Positions 24,881 to 32,038 of a DNA stretch of 32,078 nt are shown in pieces (within the stretch, counting starts at the first letter, position 1; the number at the start of each line of letters is the position of its first letter). The stretch comes from Flavobacteriales bacterium UBA7612 (GTDB taxonomy: Bacteria; Bacteroidota; Bacteroidia; Flavobacteriales; Weeksellaceae). The notes beneath the pieces are model-generated. The model saw nothing but the letters and a program-made list of their open reading frames with translations, made no database searches and was not told the origin of the DNA. The stretch spans positions 145,969 through 178,046 of the forward strand of contig DLJQ01000008.1 in the NCBI GenBank assembly GCA_002484335.1, read 5' to 3'. Made by a program: the position numbers and the translations under genes.

Positions 24881-26110
24881 ATGTTAGAAATGAAAGTCCC
24901 ATCACCAGGGGAATCAATCACAGAAGTAGAGATCGCTACGTGGTTAGTAAAAGATGGTGATTACGTAGAAAAAGATCAAGCAATAGCAGAGGTAGACTCA
25001 GATAAAGCAACATTAGAATTACCAGCGGAAGAAAGTGGAATCATTACTTTAAAAGCTGAAGAAGGTGATGTAGTAGAAGTAGGACAAGTTGTTTGTCTTA
25101 TTGATACATCAGCTGCTAAACCAGCCGGTGGTGCTAGTGCTCCAGCTGCAGAAGCTCCAAAAGCTGAAGTAAAAGAAGAACCTAAAAAAGAAGAAGCTCC
25201 TAAAGCTGCTCCAGCTCCAGCTGCAACTTACGCTACAGGAACTCCATCTCCAGCAGCTAAAAAAGTTTTAGATGAAAAAGGTGTAGATGCTTCTCAAGTT
25301 ACAGGTACAGGACGTGATGGTCGTATTACTCAGGAAGATGCAGTGCGTTACGCACCTGCAATGGGAACAGCACCTGTTACAGGTAACCGTTCTCAGTCAG
25401 AGAAAAAAATGTCTGCTTTACGTCGTAAAGTTGCTCAACGTTTAGTTTCTGTTAAAAATGAAACTGCAATGTTAACAACTTTCAACGAAGTTGATATGTC
25501 TGCAATCTTTGCTTTACGTAATGAGTATAAAGATGCTTTCAAAACTAAACATGGAGTTGGTTTAGGATTCATGTCTTTCTTCACAAAAGCTGTGACTCGT
25601 GCTTTAGAATTGTACCCTGATGTAAACTCTATGATCGACGGAGATTACCAAGTTAAGTTTGATTACCAAGATATTTCTGTTGCTGTTTCAGGACCAAAAG
25701 GTTTAATGGTTCCAGTTGTTCGTAACGCAGAAAATTTAACTTTCCGTGGAGTTGAACAATCTATCAAAGATTTAGCTATTAAAGTACGTGATGGTAAAAT
25801 TACAGTTGATGAAATGACAGGTGGTACATTTACAATCACTAACGGTGGTGTATTTGGATCTATGATGTCTACTCCAATCATCAACCCACCTCAATCTGGT
25901 ATCTTAGGAATGCATAATATCGTTGAACGCCCAGTTGTTAAAAATGGACAAATAGTTATTGCTCCAATGATGTATGTTGCATTATCTTATGATCACCGTG
26001 TTGTTGATGGACGTGAGTCTGTTGGGTTCTTAGTAGCTGTTAAAGAAGCAGTAGAAGATCCATTAAATTTATTAATGGGAGGTGATGCTAAAAAAGCTTT
26101 AGAATTATAA
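24881..26110 (+). CDS. sucB: Dihydrolipoyl succinyltransferase (2-oxoglutarate dehydrogenase E2)
   Basis: E2 forms the core of the 2-oxoglutarate dehydrogenase complex and transfers the succinyl group to CoA. The 409 residues show the lipoyl domain (about 1-80) with K42 in DSDKATLE as the lipoylation site. An Ala/Pro/Glu/Lys-rich flexible linker follows (about 85-120), then a peripheral-subunit-binding domain with PSPAAKKVLDEKGVD and GTGRDGRITQED, and the catalytic domain ending in SYDHRVVDGRES with H372 and D376. There is a single lipoyl domain. It follows sucA by 18 bases and closes with a strong terminator, so the E3 gene lies elsewhere. Confidence 0.97.
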   Translation: MLEMKVPSPGESITEVEIATWLVKDGDYVEKDQAIAEVDSDKATLELPAEESGIITLKAEEGDVVEVGQVVCLIDTSAAKPAGGASAPAAEAPKAEVKEEPKKEEAPKAAPAPAATYATGTPSPAAKKVLDEKGVDASQVTGTGRDGRITQEDAVRYAPAMGTAPVTGNRSQSEKKMSALRRKVAQRLVSVKNETAMLTTFNEVDMSAIFALRNEYKDAFKTKHGVGLGFMSFFTKAVTRALELYPDVNSMIDGDYQVKFDYQDISVAVSGPKGLMVPVVRNAENLTFRGVEQSIKDLAIKVRDGKITVDEMTGGTFTITNGGVFGSMMSTPIINPPQSGILGMHNIVERPVVKNGQIVIAPMMYVALSYDHRVVDGRESVGFLVAVKEAVEDPLNLLMGGDAKKALEL

Positions 26111-26136
26111 TTAGATATTCTAACTATCAATAAATG

Positions 26137-26165
26137 AAAAGCCATTCGTAAGAATGGCTTTTTCT
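26137..26165 (+). terminator. Terminator of the sucAB operon
   Basis: AAAAGCCATTC (26137-26147) pairs perfectly with GAATGGCTTTT (26152-26162) around GTAA, followed by T. It separates sucAB from the Lgt-like cassette. Confidence 0.88.
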
Positions 26166-26222
26166 ATTTTATGAAGTTTGATTTATTATATAAATGTTTT
26201 AAATTAGTAAAAACTTAAATTT

Positions 26223-26988
26223 GTGGAAATACAATTTCCTGTTACTGTAGACCTATTTGGACATCACCTATTAATACATCCAATATTAGAGTCTATTGGT
26301 ATTTTTATAGCAATGAGATATTATGCTTTTTTAAGAAAAAAAACATAAATCTACATTAACAACTTTTCAATCTCTTAATATTATTATAGGAGCTCTTGTA
26401 GGAGCATTGTTAGGTTCTAAAATAATAGGAACATTAGAAAATCCTCAGGCTTTTTTTGAATCAAAAAATCAATTGTTATTTTTTTGGACGAGTAATACTA
26501 TTATTGGTGGATTATTTTTTGGATTAATAGGAGTTGAATTAACAAAAAAAATAATAGGCTATAAAGAAAGTACAGGAGATTTAATTGCTTTTCCTCTTAT
26601 CATTGCTATAATAATAGGTAGAATAGGTTGTTTTTTAACAGGTATTTACGAACAAACTTATGGTTTACCAACTTCCTCTATTTTTGGAATGCATTTAGGA
26701 GATGAGTATTTAAGACATCCTGTTGCTTTATATGAAATATTTTTTTTAATTATTTTACTAATTATTCTAAAAATTATCAAAAAAAAATATAATTACCCTT
26801 CTGGATTTATTTTTCAACTTTTTATGTTCGGTTATTTTAGTTTTAGATTTTTATTAGATTTCATAAAACCTAAAGTAAATGTTTTCTTTTGTTTAAGTAC
26901 TATCCAAATAACATGTTTAATAATAGTTATTTATTATATTTATAAATTATTGAATAACTGTTCTTTAATTTATAAAAAAGATAAATAA
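26223..26988 (+). pseudogene. Lgt-like membrane protein, interrupted by a frameshift at an A8 run
   Basis: This resembles prolipoprotein diacylglyceryl transferase but is read in two frames. The first part begins at GTG 26223 (VEIQFPVTVDLFGHHLLIHP, then ESIGIFIAMRYYAFLRKK) and hits TAA at 26346. The second resumes in the next frame at about 26341 (KHKSTLTTFQSLNIIIGALVGALLGSK) and runs to 26988. Removing one A from the run at 26336-26343 joins them into about 254 residues with seven or so helices. GRIGCFLTG matches the Lgt signature GRIGNFxNGE, but Asn146 (E. coli numbering) is Cys and Glu151 is lost. The region of His103 (xHGGL) reads IIGGL. The late arginine in FSFRFLLDF is kept. It is thus a diverged paralogue with a changed reaction. 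It leads a probable operon with a two-helix protein and a radical SAM gene. Sequencing error, phase variation and true decay are all possible. Confidence 0.75.
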
Positions 26989-27033
26989 AAGTGTAAATTG
27001 TTATAATATATTAAATTTAAAAAAAATGATGAT

Positions 27034-27264
27034 ATGTTTGGAACAATATTTTTGGAAGTAGGAGGTTTAAATGGATTAATTTATGTAATCATTGCAATTG
27101 TTTTTGCAATAGCTATTATTTCAGGAGCTGTAATAACATTAATAACATTTATTTTTAATACTTTTTCAGATATTAAAAAAACTTCTAAATATTATCTACA
27201 AGTTTTTGCTATAAGTGGTTTAATAGCACTTATTGTATCAGGAATGATTTGTGGTTCCATGTAA
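27034..27264 (+). CDS. Small two-helix membrane protein of unknown function
   Basis: I do not recognise the family. The 76 residues contain two hydrophobic helices: about 12-42 (GLIYVIIAIVFAIAIISG and onward) and about 54-74 (YLQVFAISGLIALIVSGMIC). The loop FSDIKKTSKYY between them is polar and basic and should face the cytosol, leaving both ends outside. It lies 45 bases after the Lgt-like gene and 38 bases before the radical SAM gene, all on the same strand with no terminator between, so it probably belongs to the same transcript. It could anchor or assist the radical SAM enzyme at the membrane. Confidence 0.7.
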   Translation: MFGTIFLEVGGLNGLIYVIIAIVFAIAIISGAVITLITFIFNTFSDIKKTSKYYLQVFAISGLIALIVSGMICGSM

Positions 27265-27302
27265 TTCTACATACTATTTTTTATTTACAAAACTAACCAA
27301 TT

Positions 27303-28706
27303 ATGCCAATTAGAGATTATACTTATTACGATTATACAATTAGCCTTTGTCCTGAATGTTTAAAGCGTGTTGGAGCTAAAATAATTATAGAGAATGAAAA
27401 TGTTTTTATGACAAAACGTTGTCCTGATCATGGTTTTTTTAAGACGAAAATTGCTTCTGACGTAAATTATTATAAGAATATAAGAAATTATAACAAAGCA
27501 TCAGAAATGCCTCTTCATTTCGGGACAGATGTAAATTATGGTTGTCCTTATGATTGTGGATTATGTATAGATCACGAACAACATAGTTGTTTATCTATTG
27601 TAGAAGTTACAGATCGTTGTAATTTAACATGTACTACTTGCTATGCTATGTCTTCACCTCATTATGGTTCTCATCGTAGCCTAAAGCAGATAGAAGCAAT
27701 GTTTGATACCATAGTTCGGAATGAAGGTGAACCAGATGTAGTTCAAATAAGTGGTGGAGAACCAACAATTCATCCTAATTTTTTTGAAATATTAGATATT
27801 GCAAAATCAAAACCAATAAAACATTTAATGCTCAATACCAATGGAATCAGAATTGCTAATGATCCTGGTTTTGCAGAACAATTAGCAACCTATGCTCCAG
27901 AATTTGAAATTTATTTACAATTCGATTCTTTTAAACCTGAAGTTCTCGAAGATTTCCGAGGCAAAGATTTAACAGATATTCGTATCAAAGCTTTAGAAAA
28001 ATTAAATGAATTAAATCTTTCTACAACATTGGTTGTTGTATTGCAAAAAGATAAAAATATTGATGAAATAGGAAAAATAATTGAATTTGCCTTACAACAA
28101 AAATGTGTTCGTGGAATAACTTTTCAGCCTGTAGAAATAGCAGGAAGAAATAGAGAAGATTCATTACATGAGAAAATTACATTAACAGAAGTTCGTCAAG
28201 AAATTCTTAATCAATATTCACTTTTAAATGCGGATGATATTATTCCAGTACCATGTAATCCTGATGCATTAGCTATGGGATATATTCTAAAACTTGATAA
28301 AGAAATAATTCCTTTAACACGTTACATAAATCCTGCAGATTTATTGAATAATGAATCAAAAAATACAATTGTTTATGAACAAGATGAAGGACTGAAAATG
28401 CAATTATTGGATATTTTTAGTACAGGAATTTCTGTTGATAAAGTTCAACCCAAAATAGACCAACTGTTATGTTGTTTGCCAGGGGTTTGTGCTCCTAATC
28501 TAGAATATGATAATCTATTTCGAATAATTATTATGAATTTTATGGATGCACACGATTTTGATGTTCGCGCAGTAAAAAAGTCTTGTGTTCATATTGTAGA
28601 TAAAGATTTGAAATTAATTCCTTTCGAAACAATGAATTTATTTTACAGAGACGATAAAAAACAATATTTAGAAGAGCTAAGAAAAGAGGATAAAGTATTA
28701 TTTTAA
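27303..28706 (+). CDS. Radical SAM enzyme resembling tetraether synthase (Tes/MJ0619 family)
   Basis: The 467-residue protein is a radical SAM enzyme with several metal-binding cysteine groups. C106-NLT-C110-TT-C113 is the CxxxCxxC cluster motif, followed by QISGGEPTIHP (148-158). Upstream lie C16-PE-C19 and RCPDH (C40), resembling a rubredoxin-like site, then CPYDCGLCIDHEQHSC with C81, C85, C88 and C96 for an auxiliary cluster. The C-terminus adds C318, C390-C391, C396 and C428. This layout is that of MJ0619-like proteins, whose best-known member joins lipid tails through C-C bonds between unactivated carbons in archaeal tetraether lipids. Other radical SAM lipid or cofactor enzymes are possible. 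Association with an Lgt-like membrane protein supports a lipid substrate; this is inference. Confidence 0.8.
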   Translation: MPIRDYTYYDYTISLCPECLKRVGAKIIIENENVFMTKRCPDHGFFKTKIASDVNYYKNIRNYNKASEMPLHFGTDVNYGCPYDCGLCIDHEQHSCLSIVEVTDRCNLTCTTCYAMSSPHYGSHRSLKQIEAMFDTIVRNEGEPDVVQISGGEPTIHPNFFEILDIAKSKPIKHLMLNTNGIRIANDPGFAEQLATYAPEFEIYLQFDSFKPEVLEDFRGKDLTDIRIKALEKLNELNLSTTLVVVLQKDKNIDEIGKIIEFALQQKCVRGITFQPVEIAGRNREDSLHEKITLTEVRQEILNQYSLLNADDIIPVPCNPDALAMGYILKLDKEIIPLTRYINPADLLNNESKNTIVYEQDEGLKMQLLDIFSTGISVDKVQPKIDQLLCCLPGVCAPNLEYDNLFRIIIMNFMDAHDFDVRAVKKSCVHIVDKDLKLIPFETMNLFYRDDKKQYLEELRKEDKVLF

Positions 28707-28720
28707 TGATTGAATAATAC

Positions 28721-28740
28721 GCAACAATTATGTTGCTCTT
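28721..28740 (+). terminator. Possible terminator after the radical SAM gene
   Basis: GCAACA (28721-28726) pairs with TGTTGC (28731-28736) around ATTA, followed by TCTTTT. It lies 14 bases after the stop codon. It is short but well placed. The 342-base gap to the next gene (28707-29048) also holds the hairpin at 28766 and the repeat at 28852. No ORF is evident in it. Confidence 0.45.
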
Positions 28741-28765
28741 TTCCCGAGTTCATCCTTCAAAGTAT

Positions 28766-28804
28766 CTAGCAAAAGCAACATTTTATCATGGTTGCTTTTA
28801 CTAG
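28766..28804. repeat. Long hairpin in the gap after the radical SAM gene
   Basis: CTAGCAAAAGCAAC (28766-28779) pairs with GTTGCTTTTACTAG (28791-28804), 14 positions with one C-A mismatch, around an 11-base loop. There is no T-run directly after it, so it is not a standard terminator on the plus strand. It sits just upstream of structured element copy B and could belong to it. Confidence 0.5.
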
Positions 28805-28851
28805 CTAATCAGTTCTGTGTTTAAATACTATTTTTTCGGAGGTTTACAATT

Positions 28852-28977
28852 TTTTATCCCGCAAAAAGGATAGAAGAGGAAATCCTTTTTTGATTGTATG
28901 AGTTTCATTTTTATTAAATTACCAATCAAAAAAGATTGTATCGTATAGCCTGTTCCGAAGGATTTGCCCAAAAAAGT
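28852..28977 (+). repeat. Structured intergenic element, copy B (plus orientation)
   Basis: AATCCTTTTTTGATTG (28881-28896) pairs with CAATCAAAAAAGATT (28923-28937), a 15-pair stem with one bulged G around a 26-base loop. The 5' flank reads GGATAGAAGAGGAA and the 3' flank reads GTTCCGAAGGATTTGCCC followed by six A. The order and many positions match copy A on the other strand (15449-15600): a purine-rich GAAGnGG segment, ATCCTTTTTnGATTG, loop, CAATCnAAAAAGAT, then CGAAGnAnTTGCC. A small hairpin AACAATT/AATTGTT (28994-29010) with TTCTTT follows and may end a transcript. No coding capacity is seen. Confidence 0.6.
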
Positions 28978-29048
28978 AAATTCATATAAAATCAACAATT
29001 ATAAATTGTTTTCTTTACCTTTATTATGATTTAAAAATAAGATAGGGA

Positions 29049-29669
29049 ATGACAAACTTTTTGTTTTTTGGTGATAGTATCACTTATGGAGAATATGATG
29101 GTGTTTTGGGAGGTTATGTAGATTATTTGAAAAGATTTTCTCATGCAGAATATCACAACAACAAAGCACAAGAAGTAAATTGTTTTAATCTTGGGATAGG
29201 AGGTGAAACAACTGTTGGTTTACTTAAACGATTTGAGGTTGAAGTACAAGCAAGATTATCACCAGATGAAAATGAAATTTTCTTTTTTTATGGTGCAAAT
29301 GATTTAGCAATAAAAAAAGGAGTAGAAATGCTTACTTTACCAGATTTTGAAAAAAATATTTCTCAGGCAATTCAATTAGCGAAAAAGTATACGGATAAAG
29401 TAAATGTAATTAGTATAATTCCTATTTCTGAGAAATTAGATGGAATACCAACTGCTGCAGGAACTTTACGAACTACAGAAAAAATTGAATTATTTAATAC
29501 TTCATTAAAAAATATTACAACAGAACATTCAGTTAATTTTATTAATATCTATTCACTTTTTAATACCAATAAGGAAGAGTTAATATCGAATGACGGAGTT
29601 CATCCTAATGAGAATGGCTATGAACTAATAGCAGAAAATATAAAACCAATTATTGAGAAATATTTGTAA
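29049..29669 (+). CDS. SGNH/GDSL-type esterase or lipase
   Basis: This is a 206-residue SGNH hydrolase that hydrolyses esters or thioesters of unknown identity. The four family blocks are present. FFGDSITYG has the nucleophile S10. GIGGETTVGLL near 56-66 carries the oxyanion glycine. FFYGANDL near 84-91 carries the oxyanion asparagine. SNDGVHPNENGYELIAE near 178-194 has the catalytic Asp-x-x-His pair. There is no signal peptide, so it is probably cytosolic. It stands alone, preceded by the structured element and followed by the FMN riboswitch leader of ribB. A DxxH block and short length resemble TesA-like or LysM-less GDSL proteins. Substrate cannot be inferred. Confidence 0.85.
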   Translation: MTNFLFFGDSITYGEYDGVLGGYVDYLKRFSHAEYHNNKAQEVNCFNLGIGGETTVGLLKRFEVEVQARLSPDENEIFFFYGANDLAIKKGVEMLTLPDFEKNISQAIQLAKKYTDKVNVISIIPISEKLDGIPTAAGTLRTTEKIELFNTSLKNITTEHSVNFINIYSLFNTNKEELISNDGVHPNENGYELIAENIKPIIEKYL

Positions 29670-29709
29670 AATTATTTTAAGTGATTATAAATAATTAGTA
29701 CAATTTGCG

Positions 29710-29717
29710 TAAATTTG
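29710..29717 (+). promoter_or_regulatory. -7 promoter box of the riboswitch-ribB transcript
   Basis: TAAATTTG matches TAnnTTTG. It lies about 55 bases upstream of the aptamer, so the leader would include the whole riboswitch. No correctly spaced -33 element was found. Confidence 0.4.
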
Positions 29718-29771
29718 TATAGGAAAGTTTATAATAATTTTTAATAATAATTATAAAATAATCAAACGAAA

Positions 29772-29896
29772 TTTTCTTCGGGGCAAGGTGAAATTCCTTA
29801 CCGGCGGTTATAGTCCGCGACTCTATTAATTAATTTTAATGGACTGATTTGGTGAAATTCCAATACCGACAGTATAGTCTGGATGAGAGAAGAAAA
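29772..29896 (+). promoter_or_regulatory. FMN riboswitch (RFN element) controlling ribB
   Basis: All hallmark segments of the RFN aptamer occur in order: CTTCGGGGCAAGGTGAAATT, then CCTTACCGGCGGTTATAG, CCGCGAC, a variable P3-P4 region, GGACTGATTTGGTGAAATTC, CAATACCGACAGTATAGTCT and GGATGAGAGAAG. Helix P1 is TTTTCTTC (29772-29779) with GAAGAAAA (29889-29896). The aptamer lies about 90 bases before ribB, which makes a riboflavin gene under FMN feedback. The 317-base gap 29670-29986 consists of the promoter box, this aptamer and the downstream switching region. Confidence 0.96.
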
Positions 29897-29902
29897 GAAA
29901 TT

Positions 29903-29959
29903 AAACACAATTTAGTACAAAGATGAATCTTTAAGTACTTTATTGTGTTTGCCCTGAAG
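29903..29959 (+). promoter_or_regulatory. Probable expression platform of the FMN riboswitch
   Basis: AAACACAAT (29903-29911) pairs with ATTGTGTTT (29942-29950), then AGTAC (29914-29918) pairs with GTACT (29935-29939) across a two-by-two internal loop, and a third short helix closes the hairpin. TTGCCCTGAAG (29949-29959) overlaps the hairpin's 3' end. It is complementary over 11 positions (one G-U) to CTTCGGGGCAA (29776-29786), the 5' side of the aptamer including half of P1. The aptamer fold and this long-range pairing therefore exclude each other. No T-run follows the hairpin, so a simple intrinsic terminator is not evident. Confidence 0.55.
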
Positions 29960-29986
29960 TGATGTTTCATTAAAACAATAAATAAA

Positions 29987-30652
29987 ATGAAAACAATCAC
30001 AGAATTTGGCGTAACAGCCAACGAACGTATTGCAAGAGCAATAACTGATTTACAAGCCGGAAAAGGAATTCTTTTAATTGATGATGAAAATCGAGAAAAC
30101 GAAGGAGATATAATTTTTCCAGCTTCAACAATTACTTCGCCTGATATGGCATTATTAATTCGAGAATGTAGTGGTATTGTATGTTTGTGTTTGACACAAG
30201 AAAAAGCAATACAATTAGATTTACAACCAATGGTTAAAGATAATAGTTCTAAATTTCACACAGCTTTTACAGTAACTATTGAAGCAAAAGAAGGTGTTAC
30301 AACTGGTGTTTCTGCTGCCGATCGTGTACAAACTATAAAAACAGCAATAAATGCAAATGCAAAACCAGCTGATTTGAATCGTCCTGGACATGTTTTTCCT
30401 TTGATTGCAAAACAAAATGGAGTATTAGAAAGACGTGGTCATACTGAAGGAAGTATTGATATTGTGAAGCTTGCAGGTTTAGGAAATGAAGCTGTTTTAT
30501 GTGAGTTAACAAATCCTGATGGAACAATGTCTCGAGTTCCAGAAATTATTGAATTTGCTGAAAAACATGGAATGACAGTGCTTACGATAGAAGATATAGC
30601 TGAGTACAGAAATCAAATAGAGAATGAGCAATTAGTAGAGGAATTCGCTTAG
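29987..30652 (+). CDS. ribB: 3,4-dihydroxy-2-butanone-4-phosphate synthase
   Basis: This enzyme converts ribulose 5-phosphate to 3,4-dihydroxy-2-butanone 4-phosphate plus formate in riboflavin synthesis. The 221 residues carry the active-site DDENRENEGD (about 32-41), the RECSGIVCL segment, HTAFTVTIEA and RRGHTEGSIDIVKLAG near 146-161. The protein ends soon after the RibB domain, so it is a stand-alone RibB without the GTP cyclohydrolase II (RibA) half. It is under the FMN riboswitch and has a terminator directly after, so it is monocistronic. Confidence 0.96.
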   Translation: MKTITEFGVTANERIARAITDLQAGKGILLIDDENRENEGDIIFPASTITSPDMALLIRECSGIVCLCLTQEKAIQLDLQPMVKDNSSKFHTAFTVTIEAKEGVTTGVSAADRVQTIKTAINANAKPADLNRPGHVFPLIAKQNGVLERRGHTEGSIDIVKLAGLGNEAVLCELTNPDGTMSRVPEIIEFAEKHGMTVLTIEDIAEYRNQIENEQLVEEFA

Positions 30653-30685
30653 TTAAAAAAAAATAATTTATTATAAACTTTCAAG

Positions 30686-30720
30686 AATCTTCGGGGTGAA
30701 AATCTTCGAAGATTTTTTTT
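30686..30720 (+). terminator. Terminator of ribB
   Basis: AATCTTCG (30686-30693) pairs with CGAAGATT (30707-30714) around a 13-base loop, followed by T. An alternative small palindrome AATCTTCGAAGATT lies at 30701-30714. Confidence 0.8.
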
Positions 30721-30784
30721 GAGTTAAACATTTATTTAAAAAAAAAATCAATGTAAATTTAAAACTTCAAAAATCTATTATAAA

Positions 30785-32038
30785 TTGAGTAATAAAGAAC
30801 AAATACCATCCGTATGGAAAAATAAAGAATTTATTCCATTCATATTTTTAAGGTTTTCATTAATTTTTGCCTTATTCATTCAAAGTACTTCAGTTGCTTA
30901 TGAAATATTTAAAGTAACACAAAAAGAAATTTTTTTAGGATTAATTGGTTTAGCAGAGTTTTTACCAATATTATTTACAGCATTTTACGCAGGACAATTA
31001 GTTGATCGTTTAGATAAACGAATGATTTTAGTACGTAGTACAGGTTGTTTTATGATAGCATCATTTGTATTAATGCTTGTTAATTTTCCATCAGTTCGAG
31101 ATGCAATTGGTATACCAGTTTATTTAGGGGTTTGTTATTTTTCTTTCTTCATTCTTGGTTTAACAAGAGCCTTTGAAGGACCAGCGCTTTTTGCATTGTT
31201 AGCATTAGTTGTTAGAAAAGAAAATTATACAAAAGCTATTCCTATCTCATCTTCTGCATTTATGATAGGATCTGTACTTGGTCCGTTAGCAGGTGGAGTT
31301 TTATTAGCAAAGTTGGGTATAGAAATAACATTGATGACAGCATTTGCAATAATGTGTATTTCTATGGTAATGATATTAATGATATCTAAAAAACCAGCTG
31401 ATTTATCCGAATCATCTTCTTTAGAGTCTCCTATGACAAGAATTAAAGAAGGATTAAAATTTATTTGGGCTACACCAATTATATTGGCTGTACTTAGTTT
31501 GGATATGTTTGCTGTATTTTTTGGTGGAGCAGAATCTTTATTACCAGCATTTGTTGAAAAAGTATTAAACCAAGGTTCAGAAACATTTGGATTATTACGC
31601 TCTGCACATGGGATAGGATCTTTGATTATGTTACTTCTTTTATCTTCATTTCCTGCTATTCTAAGAGGGAATGTTGGTCCTAAATTATTAATAGCTGTAG
31701 CTATGTTTGGGGTATGCATTATTTCTTTTGGGTTAAGTAGAAGTGTCTATTTATGTTTTGCCATATTATTATTTGGAGGAGCTTTTGATGCTATTTCTAT
31801 GGTTATTAGACAAAGTATATTACAATTAAAAACACCAGAGAATTTAAAGGGTCGTGTATCTTCTGTAAATTCTATTTTTGTTAGTTCTTCTAATGAATTA
31901 GGGGCATTGGAAAGTGGTGTTGCAGCAACGTTCTTAGGTTTAGTTCCTGGAATTGTTTTTGGAGGAATAATGACTATAGTTACTGTTATAGCAATTTCGT
32001 TGTTTATAAAACCAATTCGTAAGGTAATATTAAATTAA
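30785..32038 (+). CDS. MFS transporter, EntS-like group (MFS_3), TTG start
   Basis: This is a major facilitator superfamily transporter of 417 residues with about 12 hydrophobic helices. It resembles drug/siderophore exporters of the EntS-like group. Motif A appears as GQLVDRLDKRMILV near 79-92. The second half has a corresponding loop near LKTPENLKGRVSSVNSIFVSSSNELG, split here by eye. The start is TTG (SNKEQIPSVWKNKEF). The frame is open for about 45 bases upstream after a TAA at 30737, but contains no ATG. It stands alone after the ribB terminator and ends 40 bases from the window edge. The substrate is unknown. Confidence 0.82.
   Translation: MSNKEQIPSVWKNKEFIPFIFLRFSLIFALFIQSTSVAYEIFKVTQKEIFLGLIGLAEFLPILFTAFYAGQLVDRLDKRMILVRSTGCFMIASFVLMLVNFPSVRDAIGIPVYLGVCYFSFFILGLTRAFEGPALFALLALVVRKENYTKAIPISSSAFMIGSVLGPLAGGVLLAKLGIEITLMTAFAIMCISMVMILMISKKPADLSESSSLESPMTRIKEGLKFIWATPIILAVLSLDMFAVFFGGAESLLPAFVEKVLNQGSETFGLLRSAHGIGSLIMLLLLSSFPAILRGNVGPKLLIAVAMFGVCIISFGLSRSVYLCFAILLFGGAFDAISMVIRQSILQLKTPENLKGRVSSVNSIFVSSSNELGALESGVAATFLGLVPGIVFGGIMTIVTVIAISLFIKPIRKVILN

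Noticed and set aside
26216..26223. TAAATTTG as a promoter box for the Lgt-like cassette
   Set aside because: It matches TAnnTTTG but overlaps the GTG start that homology supports, so transcription would begin inside the gene; it is probably chance in AT-rich DNA.
28766..28804. Hairpin as the terminator of the radical SAM gene
   Set aside because: No T-run follows the 3' arm on the plus strand; the short hairpin at 28721 is better placed.
31225..31719. Open frame of 164 codons antisense to the MFS gene
   Set aside because: It lies wholly inside a clear transporter gene, has low-complexity composition and shows no domain; it is a codon-bias shadow.
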